Source of the DNA: Hymenobacter cellulosilyticus
GTDB lineage: Bacteria; Bacteroidota; Bacteroidia; Cytophagales; Hymenobacteraceae
DNA: 64,000 nucleotides
Reading direction: 5' to 3'
Assembly: GCF_022919215.1 (NCBI RefSeq)
Contig: NZ_CP095046.1
Location: 3,834,501-3,898,500, forward strand
Part shown: positions 34,803-43,344 of the stretch, one piece after another
Numbering within the stretch: position 1 is the stretch's first letter
Layout of the letters: every line of letters begins with the position of its first letter
Notes under the pieces: generated by a model
Databases searched by the model: none
Told to the model about the DNA's origin: nothing
What the model saw: only the letters and a program-made list of their open reading frames with translations
Program-made: the position numbers and the translations under genes

Positions 34803-35842
34803 ATGATTCAAGCTAAAGCCTACGCGGCGCAAAGCCCGACAACTGACCTGGCCCCCTGGGACTTTGAGCGCCGGGAAGTAGGAGCGCACGACGTGCAAAT
34901 CGAAATTCTGTTCTGCGGCGTGTGCCACAGTGACTTGCACCAAATCCGAAACGAGTGGTTTCCGGGCATCTTCCCCATGGTACCCGGCCACGAAATCGTG
35001 GGCCGCATCACCAAGGTTGGCGACCATGTCAAGAAATTTAAGGTAGACGACCTGGCCGGGGTGGGCTGCATGGTGGACTCCTGCCAGGTGTGCGAAAACT
35101 GCCGGGACGGTGAGGAACAGTACTGCCTGGAGGGCAACACCCAGACCTACAACAACCTCGGCCGCGACGGGCAGCCCACCTACGGTGGCTATTCCAACAC
35201 CATCGTCGTGCGCGAGGAGTTTGTAGTAAGCGTATCGGATAAGCTCGACCTGGCGGCCGTGGCTCCGCTGCTCTGCGCCGGCATCACCACGTATTCGCCC
35301 CTGCGCTACTGGAAAGTGGGCAAAGGCCACAAGCTGGCCGTAGTGGGCCTGGGTGGCCTGGGCCACATGGGCGTAAAATTCGGTGTGGCCTTTGGCGCGG
35401 AAGTAACTGTGCTGAGCACCTCGCCGGCCAAGGAGCAGGATGCCAAAGCCCTGGGCGCCCACAACTTCGTGGTAACTTCCGACGAGGCCCAACTTAACGC
35501 GGTAAAAGGCAGCTTCGACTTCATCCTCGACACGGTAGCGGCCGACCATGACGTGAGTCTGTACCTGACCCTGCTCAAAACCAACGGCACGCACATCCTG
35601 GTAGGAGCACCTTCCAAGCCGCTGGAAGTACCGGCCTTTTCCCTGATTCCGGGCCGCAAAAGCGTGGCCGGTTCTACCATTGGGGCATAGCCGAAACCCA
35701 GGAAATGCTGGACTTCTGCGCCGAGCACAACATCGTCTCGGATGTTGAGCTAATCGACATCAAGGACATCAACGCGGCGTATGAGCGGATGCTGAAAGGC
35801 GACGTGCGCTACCGGTTCGTCATCGATATTGCCAGCCTGTAA
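34803..35842 (+). CDS. Zinc-dependent alcohol dehydrogenase, frameshifted in this sequence
   Basis: An MDR-family NADP(H)-linked alcohol/aldehyde reductase of the CAD/YahK type, about 346 residues. Catalytic zinc ligands C41 (CGVCHSD) and H63-E64 (VPGHE), and structural zinc C94, C97, C100 and C108 are present. The Rossmann segment is [14 protein letters not shown]. The frame breaks at the GGGG run 35682-35685; one more G restores [20 protein letters not shown] and the C-terminus [21 protein letters not shown] consensus error is likely. Confidence 0.9.
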
Positions 35843-35862
35843 ACTGGCGGGATGGGATAGTC

Positions 35863-35904
35863 AACAAAAAAGGCGGAGCCAGTAGTGGCTCCGCCTTTTT
35901 TGTT
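35863..35904. terminator. Bidirectional terminator
   Basis: A perfect 19-bp stem (35863-35881 with 35886-35904) around GTAG serves the alcohol dehydrogenase and fabH. Confidence 0.88.
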
Positions 35905-35926
35905 GGTTGCGCTAGTAGAACTCAGC

Positions 35927-36937
35927 CTACCACTTAATCAGCGCCGAAGCCCAGGTGAAGCCCGAGCCAAAGGCGGCCAAGCATACCAGGTCGCCGCGCT
36001 TGATTTTGCCCTCGGCTACGGCTTCGCTCAAAGCAATGGGCACCGAAGCCGCCGTGGTGTTGCCGTAGCGCTGAATGTTGCTGTAAATCTTGTCGTCCGA
36101 CAGACCCATTTTCTGCTGCACAAACTGGGTGATGCGCAGGTTGGCCTGGTGGGGAATCAGCATGTCGATGTCGGCGGGCTGCATGCCGTTCTGATCCAGA
36201 GCTTCCTTAATTACCTGCGGGAAGCGGACCACGGCGTGCTTGAACACGTTCTGACCGTTCATGTAGGGGTACATGTCCAGCTCATTCTCCACCACGTACT
36301 GCACCCGGTTGTTGCGGTTCGAGCCGGGCTCTTTCACAATCAGCTCCTCGGCGTGCTCACCCTGGGAGTGCAGATGAGTGCTCAGAATGCCGTGACCTTC
36401 GCGGGTGCTGGGGCGCAGCACCACGGCGCCGGCGCCATCCCCGAAAATAACCGACACGGCCCGGCCGCGGGTACTGATATCGAGGCCCGAGGAGTGAATT
36501 TCGGAGCCTACCACCAGCACGGTGTCGTACATGCCGGTTTTCACAAACTGGTCGGCCATGCTTAGCGCATACACGAAGCCCGAACACTGGTTGCGCACAT
36601 CGAAGGCTGGAATGGGGTCCTTAATGCCTAGTTCGCGCTGCAGCAGCACGCCCGAGCCCGGGAAGAAATAGTCGGGCGAGAGGGTGGCAAACACAATCAT
36701 CTGCACGTCGTCGGGCTGCAGGCCGGCCATTTCCAGGGCCTTACGGGCCGCGTTGGCGCCCATGTTGGCAGTGGTGTCTTTGCCTTCTTCAAACCAGCGC
36801 CGCTCCCGGATGCCGGTGCGCTCCTGAATCCACTCGTCGGTGGTTTCCATGAGTTCGGTGATGTCGGCATTGGTGACGACGCGGGAAGGAACGTAGTGGC
36901 CGACGCCGGCAATTTCGGATTGACGCAGTGTGCTCAT
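35927..36937 (-). CDS. fabH: 3-oxoacyl-ACP synthase III (KAS III family)
   Basis: 336 residues from ATG 36935-36937; the longer frame upstream lacks homologous character. It condenses acyl-CoA with malonyl-ACP to start fatty acid synthesis. The triad is C118 (RNQCSGF), H263 (IPHQANLRI), N293 (YGNTTAAS). SPDYFFPGSG and the C-terminal GSGFTWASALIKW are typical. It is not next to plsX or rpmF, so it may be one of several KAS III paralogues. A terminator separates it from the alcohol dehydrogenase. Confidence 0.92.
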   Translation of the reverse strand: MSTLRQSEIAGVGHYVPSRVVTNADITELMETTDEWIQERTGIRERRWFEEGKDTTANMGANAARKALEMAGLQPDDVQMIVFATLSPDYFFPGSGVLLQRELGIKDPIPAFDVRNQCSGFVYALSMADQFVKTGMYDTVLVVGSEIHSSGLDISTRGRAVSVIFGDGAGAVVLRPSTREGHGILSTHLHSQGEHAEELIVKEPGSNRNNRVQYVVENELDMYPYMNGQNVFKHAVVRFPQVIKEALDQNGMQPADIDMLIPHQANLRITQFVQQKMGLSDDKIYSNIQRYGNTTAASVPIALSEAVAEGKIKRGDLVCLAAFGSGFTWASALIKW

Positions 36938-37041
36938 ATCAGGGAAGTGGGAATACTCAGGGGAAACGGAGCAGAAAAAAAGGAGGCGAAGATAGTAAAA
37001 ACCGCCTCTCATTTCCCGTAACGGCCGGCAAAGGTCGACAG

Positions 37042-38193
37042 TTACCGGATAGTATCCAGCAGCCGCCATAATTTTGTCGCTTCGGCCTGCCAAAAGGCCT
37101 CGGCAGGAAGGCCGTGCGGGTAGAAAGAAGACGTTGTGAGGGCCTCAACAACGCGGGTGGGTAGATTCGTTTCCGTAAAATCTACTACCACTCCTGCCTG
37201 GTGCCGGGCCACGACTTCCGTCCAGTACGGATTGTCCGGAATCAGCACGGGCAGGCCGTTGGCCAGATACTCGAAGAGCTTGGTGGGCACGCAGCGCCAG
37301 GTGCTTTCGTGGCGTCGGTAGGGCAGCAGGCCCAGGTGGCTGCGCCCGATTTCGGCCACAATCTGCGCGTGCGGCACCAGCGTGTCGCCCCCGATTAGGG
37401 TAACGGCACCGGCCGCGCCCGCAATGACCTGGCGCAGCTGCTGTAGCTGCTCGGGGCGCTGACAAAACCCGATAATTGTGAGGTGGGCCGCGGGCCAGAG
37501 CTGCCGCAGGCGCTGGGTAAATTCGATGGCCTCGAACACTCCGTTGAGCTCGGAAATCGTACCCGAATACAACAGCCGGAGCTCTTGCCCTGGTTGAGGA
37601 AGAAGCCGGGCCTGGGTGGGAATTGCTTGCCCGGGTTGGGGCTCAAACTTGTTTTCCAGCACCACCGTGCGCGGCTGCGTGGCAAAAGGCAGCTCGTCGG
37701 CGTAGCTGCGTTCGGCCAGTATAATGCCCGCCGCCCGAGACGCCGCGGCCGTTTCGAGCCGGCGCACCAGGGCGGCCAGCCAGTCTCGCAGCCAACTGGG
37801 GTAAACCTGCTGGGTACGAATATTCAGGGCGTAGTTTTCCCGCACGTCGTAGAGAAACTGCCGCTGCCCGGGGCGCAGCCGCTGCCAAAGCAGCGTGAGC
37901 GGCAACAGTTCCGGAGCGTGTACCACCACCACGTCGGGCTGCAGGCGGCCTAGCAGGCGCCAGTAGCGGAGCTGGGCGGCCAGCCGTTGCCAGCTTAGCC
38001 GGCTGCCGCGCAGCAGCGAGTGAAACTGCAGCCCAGCCGGAGCATTGGCAGGAGTAGGGGCCCAGCGGCCGGCAATGTGCACCGTGTGCGTTTCGGCGGC
38101 CCGCCCCACGAGTGTGCGGCCATACTTGCCGTACATGCGCGTGTCGTCCAGGGGTTTTAGAACGGAAGCCAGAAGAAACGTGGTGGGCTGCAT
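37042..38193 (-). CDS. Glycosyltransferase, GT-B fold
   Basis: 383 residues from ATG 38191-38193 (MQPTTFLLASVLKPLDDTRM). The N-terminal Rossmann domain has RLQPDVVVVHAPELLPL and YDVRENYA. The C-terminal domain has LRLLYSGTISELNGVFEAIE, AHLTIIGFCQ, HLGLLPYRRHESTWRCVPTK and LFEYLANGLPVLIPD, which is the nucleotide-sugar-binding segment of GT4-like enzymes. It should add a sugar to a lipid- or surface-glycan acceptor. No other polysaccharide genes are near, so substrate and product are unknown. Confidence 0.82.
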   Translation of the reverse strand: MQPTTFLLASVLKPLDDTRMYGKYGRTLVGRAAETHTVHIAGRWAPTPANAPAGLQFHSLLRGSRLSWQRLAAQLRYWRLLGRLQPDVVVVHAPELLPLTLLWQRLRPGQRQFLYDVRENYALNIRTQQVYPSWLRDWLAALVRRLETAAASRAAGIILAERSYADELPFATQPRTVVLENKFEPQPGQAIPTQARLLPQPGQELRLLYSGTISELNGVFEAIEFTQRLRQLWPAAHLTIIGFCQRPEQLQQLRQVIAGAAGAVTLIGGDTLVPHAQIVAEIGRSHLGLLPYRRHESTWRCVPTKLFEYLANGLPVLIPDNPYWTEVVARHQAGVVVDFTETNLPTRVVEALTTSSFYPHGLPAEAFWQAEATKLWRLLDTIR

Positions 38194-38442
38194 TGGTAGG
38201 CCAAAGATGCCACTTCTGCCAAAAACTTCGGTCTTTCGCCTACCAGAAGCAGTTGATTGGTTTGTAGCCACTCATCATTGCCGAACTCCCACGTGGCAGC
38301 TTTGAGTTGATAGTTGCCATAGTCTGGATCAACTAGAATTATCCAGCCTGTAAAGATTGAGGCTGCCGGGCGCTGTTTCGGGCTCGGAGAGGATGGCGGT
38401 AGTTTTACCAGAGTCCTGTACCAACCCCGACCATTTTGATGC

Positions 38443-38450
38443 TAGTTTTG
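38443..38450 (+). promoter_or_regulatory. Putative -7 element for dapD
   Basis: TAGTTTTG matches TAnnTTTG 25 bp before the ATG at 38476. No -33 partner seen. Confidence 0.4.
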
Positions 38451-38475
38451 CAACTCATTTTTGCATTTCCTTCGC

Positions 38476-39293
38476 ATGACCAACCTGCAAGCTACCATAG
38501 AAGCTGCCTGGGCCGACCGCAGCCTCCTTCAGCAATCTGCCACCACCGACGCCATTCACGCCGTCATCGAGGAGCTCGACAAGGGCCGCCTGCGCGTGGC
38601 CGAGCCCACTGCCGACGGGCAGTGGCAGGTAAATGACTGGGTGAAGAAGGCCGTTATCCTGTATTTCCCCATTCAGCAGATGGAAACCATTGAGCTGAAG
38701 CCCTTTGAGTACCGCGACAAAATGCGCCTCAAAACCGACTACGCCAGCCAGGGTGTGCGGGTAGTGCCCCGGCTACGGCCCGCTACGGCGCATTTTTGGC
38801 TTCGGGCGTTATCCTGATGCCGAGCTACGTCAACATCGGCGCCTGGGTAGGTGAGGGTACCATGGTCGATACCTGGGCCACAGTGGGGTCCTGCGCCCAG
38901 ATTGGCGCTGGCGTGCACTTGAGCGGGGGCGTAGGCATTGGCGGCGTGCTGGAGCCCGTGCAGGCTGCTCCGGTTATCATCGAGGACGGCGCCTTCATTG
39001 GCTCGCGCAGCATCCTGGTGGAAGGCTGCCACGTGGGCAAGGAAGCCGTAATCGGGGCCGGCGTGACCATCACCGGCAGCACCAAGATTATCGACGTGAC
39101 GGGTGCTGAGCCTGTGGAGTACAAAGGCTTCGTGCCGGCCCGCTCGGTCGTTATTCCCGGCTCCATCACCAAGAAATTCCCCGCCGGCGAGTACCAGGTA
39201 CCCTGCGCCCTGATTATCGGTCAGCGCAAGCCCAGCACCGATTTGAAGACCTCATTGAACGACGCCCTGCGCGACTTCGGCGTATCGGTTTAA
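38476..39293 (+). CDS. dapD: Tetrahydrodipicolinate N-succinyltransferase, frameshifted in this sequence
   Basis: Succinyl-CoA-dependent step of the lysine/diaminopimelate pathway, essential for peptidoglycan. The N-terminal domain ([15 protein letters not shown] to [22 protein letters not shown]) and the left-handed beta-helix ([51 protein letters not shown]) are in different frames. One additional C in the CCCC run at 38767-38770 rejoins them as [17 protein letters not shown]. The restored length of about 272 residues is right for DapD. A consensus error is most probable. Confidence 0.95.
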
Positions 39294-39300
39294 GCCGGCG

Positions 39301-39777
39301 GTGAAGCACGCAACTGCAACTACATTCCGATACCGGCCCCGGCTGATTGTCAAGTCCTATCTACAGATAAACTTGTTTATCATCGTTTGCCTGGGCATAG
39401 GAAAGTGGCTGAATAAAGAAGATCCGAAATGGTCGGTGCCAGTGTTACTGGTAGTGCCTTGCCTGATGAATGCATTTCTGTTAGTGCACTCCCTGCTGAA
39501 ACCACCCTTGACCGGCATCAGCATTGATTCTGCTACCGGAACGGTAGTTGTGAGCCGCTGGCTTCGCAGCCCCCAGGCGTTTGAATTGAGCCATCTAACC
39601 AGCGGCTTCGGGCATACTACTGTAAAAGGAGTGAAGCACGAGTACTGGGCGTTGGCAGACGGTCTGGAAATAGTAGTTAAAGTCACCCCCATGGTTGACG
39701 GGTGGCTTAGAAAAGACCTTGCGCAGCTTAACCAGCTCTTTGGTAAGCGAATCCAGTCCAACAAAAAAGCCCGCTAA
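39301..39777 (+). CDS. Hypothetical membrane protein with PH-like domain
   Basis: 158 residues from GTG 39301, seven bases after dapD. Two membrane segments (INLFIIVCLGIGKWL and VPVLLVVPCLMNAFLLVHSLL) are followed by a soluble part with GISIDSATGTVVVSRWL, VKGVKHEYWALADGLEIVVKV and a final helix, a PH-like strand order as in small bPH proteins. Function unknown. It probably shares the dapD transcript. Confidence 0.65.
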   Translation: MKHATATTFRYRPRLIVKSYLQINLFIIVCLGIGKWLNKEDPKWSVPVLLVVPCLMNAFLLVHSLLKPPLTGISIDSATGTVVVSRWLRSPQAFELSHLTSGFGHTTVKGVKHEYWALADGLEIVVKVTPMVDGWLRKDLAQLNQLFGKRIQSNKKAR

Positions 39778-39800
39778 TTAGCGGGCTTTTTTGTTGGACT
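39755..39800. terminator. Bidirectional terminator overlapping the 39301 gene's stop
   Basis: A 20-bp stem (39755-39774 with 39781-39800) around the self-complementary TAATTA, with A- and T-runs. It ends the plus-strand gene, and on the minus strand follows the isoaspartyl peptidase. Confidence 0.88.
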
Positions 39801-39826
39801 GGTCTTCCGGCTTGAGGGCCCAGCGG

Positions 39827-40776
39827 CTACTTCAGCTGCTTGTCCACTTCCTCTTTCCAAACCGCCACAAACGGCTCTTCCGCATCGGTCTGGTAGGCGC
39901 AGCGCATCACGTTTGTGTTCGACTCGATGGTGAAATTGCCATCCGGGTCGACGGCGATGATGCCCCGGTCGCCGGCGAGCTTGTCGGCGTACATTTCCAC
40001 GGCTTCGCGGGCGGCCTTGTCGATGGGCATCTTCTTGTACTTGCGCAGGGCGTACACCTCGTGGGCCACGCCGGCCAGCATGATGATTTCCCCGTCGCCG
40101 GTGGTCGAGACGGCGCAGACTTCGTTGTTGGCGTAGCCGCCGCCGCCGAAGATGCAGCTGTCGCCCACGCGGCCACGCAGCTTGCCCTCGATACCGCCGG
40201 TGGAGGTAGCCATGGCCAGGTTGCCGTTCTGGTCGAGGGCCACGGCCCCCACGGTGTCGTGCTTGTTGGCGCTTTCGGCCTCGGCTCCCTGTAGAATACT
40301 CATCCACTCCTCTCGCTGAGCGTCGGTTTTAAAGTAGTTGGGGTCCTGCAGGGGCAGGCCCTGGGCCAGGGCAAATTCCTGGGCGCCCTCGGCCGTGAGG
40401 AAGGAGTGCTTGCACTTCTCCATCACCATGCGAGCTAGGCTGACCGGGTTCTTCACCTGCTTCAGGCCGCTCACGGCGCCGCCGCGCAGCGTGCTACCGT
40501 CCATGATAGAGGATTCGGTTTCGACTTCCCCGTTGATGTTGAACATGCCCCGCGCCCGGCGTTGAACAGCTCGTTGTCTTCCAGGCTTTTCACGGCGGCT
40601 TCCACCGCGTCGAGGGCAGCCCCGCCCGGGCCAGGATTTCGGAACCGGCCATCAAGGCTTGTTTGAGGCCCTGCTTGAGCTTTTCCTCTTTTTCCGGGGG
40701 ATAGTCGAGGGTCGGTGTTGACGGCACCGCCGTGAATGACGAGTACGTATTTGCGTTTGGTGGGAGAAGCAGGCAT
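39827..40776 (-). CDS. Isoaspartyl peptidase/L-asparaginase, broken by several frameshifts
   Basis: An Ntn-hydrolase that removes isoaspartyl residues or asparagine amide groups. N-terminal pieces include KYVLVIHGGAV, GGAALDAVEAAVKSLEDNELF and NAGRGA; the second frame continues with FNINGEVETESSIMDGSTLR. The catalytic Thr follows Asp/His at the autocleavage site as NKHDTVGAVALDQNGN. Up to four shifts are needed (near 40547-40551, 40620-40628 and in 40691-40720), all in G/C runs. That many within one gene makes decay possible, but the second half is intact. Confidence 0.85.
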
Positions 40777-40802
40777 TGTAGGCAGATGTAAAGGGTGAAA
40801 AC

Positions 40803-40834
40803 AACAAAAGCACGGCCCGGGCCGTGCTTTTGTT
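40803..40834. terminator. msrA terminator
   Basis: A 16-bp perfect palindrome (40803-40818 with 40819-40834) with A/T-rich ends, lying between msrA and the isoaspartyl peptidase start. Confidence 0.8.
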
Positions 40835-40855
40835 ATGTTGAGCTTGCGCGAAGCG

Positions 40856-41395
40856 CTACGCTACCGACTTTTTGAGTTTGTCGCCAAACACGGCTTTCAC
40901 CTTGTCGACTTTGCTCTTAACCACGAACTGGCAGTAGGGTTGGTTGCCGTTCAGGTTGTAGTAGTTCTGGTGGTAAGCCTCAGCGGGATAGAACTCCTTG
41001 AGGGGCACAATTTCGGTGGTAATCGGCTGGTCGAAAGCATTGGCTTCGGTGAGCTTCTGCTTGTACTTCTCGGCCAGGTGCTGCTGCTGCTCGTTGTGAA
41101 AATAAATTCCCGAGCGGTACTGCGTGCCCACGTCGTTGCCCTGGCGGTTGAGCGTCGTCGGGTCGTGGGTTTTCCAGAACACTTCCAGCAGTTCCTCAAA
41201 GCTGATTACCTGCGGGTCGTAGGTAATCTGAATTACCTCGTTGTGCCCGGTCAGGCCGCTGCAGACTTCCTTGTAGGTAGGGTTGGCAATGCGCCCGCCG
41301 GTGTAGCCCGACACCACTTTCTGCACCCCGTTCAAGTTCTGAAAAACGGCTTCGGTGCACCAGAAGCACCCGCCGCCAAATGTGGCCTGTTCCAT
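40856..41395 (-). CDS. msrA: Peptide methionine sulfoxide reductase A
   Basis: 179 residues from ATG 41393-41395 (MEQATFGGGCFWC). It reduces methionine-S-sulfoxide in proteins. The catalytic Cys is in GCFWCTEAVF; GYTGG, EVIQITYDP, THDPTTLNRQGNDVGTQYRS and the late ENP-like region PYCQFVV are typical, and the Cys in PYCQF may be the resolving Cys. It carries no MsrB domain. Cytoplasmic. Confidence 0.94.
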   Translation of the reverse strand: MEQATFGGGCFWCTEAVFQNLNGVQKVVSGYTGGRIANPTYKEVCSGLTGHNEVIQITYDPQVISFEELLEVFWKTHDPTTLNRQGNDVGTQYRSGIYFHNEQQQHLAEKYKQKLTEANAFDQPITTEIVPLKEFYPAEAYHQNYYNLNGNQPYCQFVVKSKVDKVKAVFGDKLKKSVA

Positions 41396-41524
41396 TATTC
41401 TATTTCTAAAGTCCAAATCAAATACCGAATACTGTATAAGCGAATTCAGGCCCTGAAGGTTTCAAGCTGAGCTGTACAGGCCTGTTGAGTGTGCTGCGCG
41501 ACAGTAGCCCTCGGCAGTATACTG

Positions 41525-41743
41525 GCACAAGTCCCGCCGCATTTTTGGAAGTGGTATAGTGCTCCGGGACTTGTGCTGGCAGGCTTTCGAACTACTTGAA
41601 GTGCCCCGGGACAAGTCCGATGCATTTTTGTAGTTGCAAAAGGCGCTCGGCACAAGTCCCGGGATGCTGCATGAAATGTAAAATCCCGTCGGGACTTGTT
41701 CCGAGGCCCTACGTGCCCTCAGAAAGCAAGCTGGGACTTGTGC
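41525..41743. repeat. Six-copy GCACAAGTCCCG array in mixed orientation
   Basis: Copies at 41525-41536 (forward), 41565-41576 (reverse, perfect complement), 41611-41618 (forward, partial), 41650-41661 (forward, perfect), 41690-41701 (reverse, one change) and 41732-41743 (reverse, one change). Spacings are about 38-46 bp. GCATTTTTG follows the first and third copies, so a longer unit may be repeated. Pairs in opposite orientation could form hairpins. Confidence 0.85.
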
Positions 41744-41760
41744 TGACGGCTTAAACCAAT

Positions 41761-41800
41761 TGCAAAAGCCCTTCGCGACAATTCGGGAAGGGCTTTTGCA
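41761..41800. terminator. hbd terminator
   Basis: A 14-bp stem (41761-41774 with 41787-41800), TGCAAAAGCCCTTC and its complement, around a 12-base loop. Confidence 0.8.
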
Positions 41801-41835
41801 GCGAAGAATGATTCAGGGCTACCGTGCCCTATGCT

Positions 41836-42726
41836 TTACTTCTTGAACCGGTCGGCTACGATGAGGTCTTTGGTGCCGTGGCCCCAGGAGTAGAACCCCT
41901 CACCCGACTTCACGCCCAGGCGGCCGGCCATTACCATGTTCACCAGCAGGGGGCAGGGAGCGTATTTGGGGTTGCCCAAGCCTTCGTGCAGCACCCGCAG
42001 AATGGCCAGGCACACGTCCAGGCCGATAAAGTCGGCCAGCTGCAGCGGGCCCATGGGGTGGGCCATGCCCAGCTTCATCACCGTGTCGATTTCCTCCACA
42101 CCGGCCACGCCCTCAAACAGGGTAATGATGGCCTCGTTGATCATCGGCATCAGAATGCGGTTGGCTACGAAGCCGGGGTAGTCGTTTACCTCGGTCGGGG
42201 TTTTGCCCAGCTGCCGCGAAATATCCATGATGCGCGTGGTCACCTCATCGGAAGTAGCATAACCACGGATAACCTCTACCAGCTTCATAACCGGCACCGG
42301 GTTCATGAAGTGCATGCCAATAACCTTGTCGGCGCGCTTGGTCACGGCTGCAATCTTGGTAATGGAAATCGAGGACGTATTAGAGGCCAGAATGGCGCCT
42401 TCGGGGGCGTGCTGGTCCAGGTCGCGGAAGATTTGCAGCTTGAGCTCCACGTTTTCGGTAGCGGCTTCCACCACCAGCTCTACGTTTTGCACGCCGTCGG
42501 CAATGCTGGTAAAGGTGGTAATGCGGCCAAGGGTCGCCACTTTGTCGTCTTCTGAGAGGCCGCCTTTGGCTACCTGCCGGTCCAGGTTTTTGCCGATGGT
42601 GCCCAGGGCTTTGTCCAGGGCCGGCTGGTTGATATCAATGAGCGAGACGGAAAAACCATGCTGGGCAAATACGTGGGCAATACCATTGCCCATCGTACCC
42701 GAGCCAATAACGGCGACATTCATCAT
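41836..42726 (-). CDS. hbd: 3-hydroxybutyryl-CoA dehydrogenase
   Basis: 296 residues. It oxidises or forms (S)-3-hydroxybutyryl-CoA with NAD(P) in fatty-acid or butyrate-type metabolism. The Rossmann motif AVIGSGTMGNGIAHVFAQ opens the protein; VVEAATENVELK, ASNTSSISI, GMHFMNPVPVMKLVEVI (catalytic His), DYPGFVANRILMPMINEAI and the C-terminal GEGFYSWG are typical. The Ser/His/Glu/Asn set seems complete. It is not adjacent to other beta-oxidation genes, though icmF is in the same window. Confidence 0.92.
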   Translation of the reverse strand: MMNVAVIGSGTMGNGIAHVFAQHGFSVSLIDINQPALDKALGTIGKNLDRQVAKGGLSEDDKVATLGRITTFTSIADGVQNVELVVEAATENVELKLQIFRDLDQHAPEGAILASNTSSISITKIAAVTKRADKVIGMHFMNPVPVMKLVEVIRGYATSDEVTTRIMDISRQLGKTPTEVNDYPGFVANRILMPMINEAIITLFEGVAGVEEIDTVMKLGMAHPMGPLQLADFIGLDVCLAILRVLHEGLGNPKYAPCPLLVNMVMAGRLGVKSGEGFYSWGHGTKDLIVADRFKK

Positions 42727-43080
42727 GTAGAGCAGAAAAGAAGGGTGGGGAGAAAAATGCGGACTGCTTCCGGCACAAGAACCGGGAAAGGTGGCGCAAA
42801 GCTAAGCTGAAATCCTGGGCAGGCCAATCCAGTCAAAGGAAAGCCTAAGCCGAAGGGATAAAAATATAGAAGACCGAAAAAGCCGGTTTTTAGCTCGCTA
42901 GGGCAAGTTTTGAGCTCAACCGGACTAGAATTAATTAAATTTTTTTATTACGATATATCCTTTTGCCAAGGCCCGCGTACAAATCCGCAAATCCCCTTAC
43001 CAGCAACTTCCAACCACTAACAACTGCTGAGAAAAGGATTTGTTTTCTTCTTTCACCTTCCATTCCAACCACCAACCACC
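42727..43080. other. Divergent intergenic region
   Basis: 354 bp between hbd and the lmo0937-type gene. It has the hbd -7 element and an AT-rich stretch near 42930-42965 that may hold the promoter of the small membrane-protein gene. No gene seen. Confidence 0.4.
42797..42804 (-). promoter_or_regulatory. Putative -7 element for hbd
   Basis: Minus-strand TAGCTTTG, about 71 bp before the start. Confidence 0.35.
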
Positions 43081-43251
43081 ATGGGAAATCTGCTGTATAT
43101 CATCGCCGTAATTCTGATCATCATTTGGGCCCTGGGCTTCTTCGGCGTACTAGGTGAAGGAATTCACAACAACAGCCTGATTCACGTGCTGCTAGTTATT
43201 GCCATCATCGCCATCCTGCTGCGCGTGATCCGCGGTGGCCGCGTAGTGTAA
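43081..43251 (+). CDS. lmo0937 family small membrane protein
   Basis: 56 residues: MGNLLYIIAVILIIIWALGF, then a short glycine-rich turn, then HVLLVIAIIAILLRVIRGG. Two membrane segments separated by about ten residues, with a positive C-terminus, match the lmo0937 (DUF5670) family, tiny proteins common in Bacteroidota and often linked to stress. The terminator at 43283 follows. Confidence 0.8.
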   Translation: MGNLLYIIAVILIIIWALGFFGVLGEGIHNNSLIHVLLVIAIIAILLRVIRGGRVV

Positions 43252-43282
43252 CTACGGTCATTGCCCTTTAGTCTGAAAAAAC

Positions 43283-43320
43283 AAAGAGCGGGCTCCCACC
43301 AAGTGGGAGCCCGCTCTTTT
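43283..43320. terminator. Bidirectional terminator
   Basis: A 17-bp stem (43283-43299 with 43303-43319) around CAA, between the convergent small membrane gene and the outer-membrane protein gene. Confidence 0.88.
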
Positions 43321-43344
43321 TGTGCCCGCAAAGCAAGCAGCTGG

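Larger units (their letters stand above)
41396..41835. other. 440-bp noncoding region with inverted-repeat array
   Basis: No gene. It contains six copies of an ACAAGTCC-centred motif (41525-41743) and the hbd terminator. Short frames on the minus strand are spurious. Confidence 0.65.

Noticed and set aside
41525..41743. The ACAAGTCC array as a CRISPR or IS end
   Set aside because: Orientation alternates, the conserved part is only 12 bp, and no transposase or cas gene is seen.
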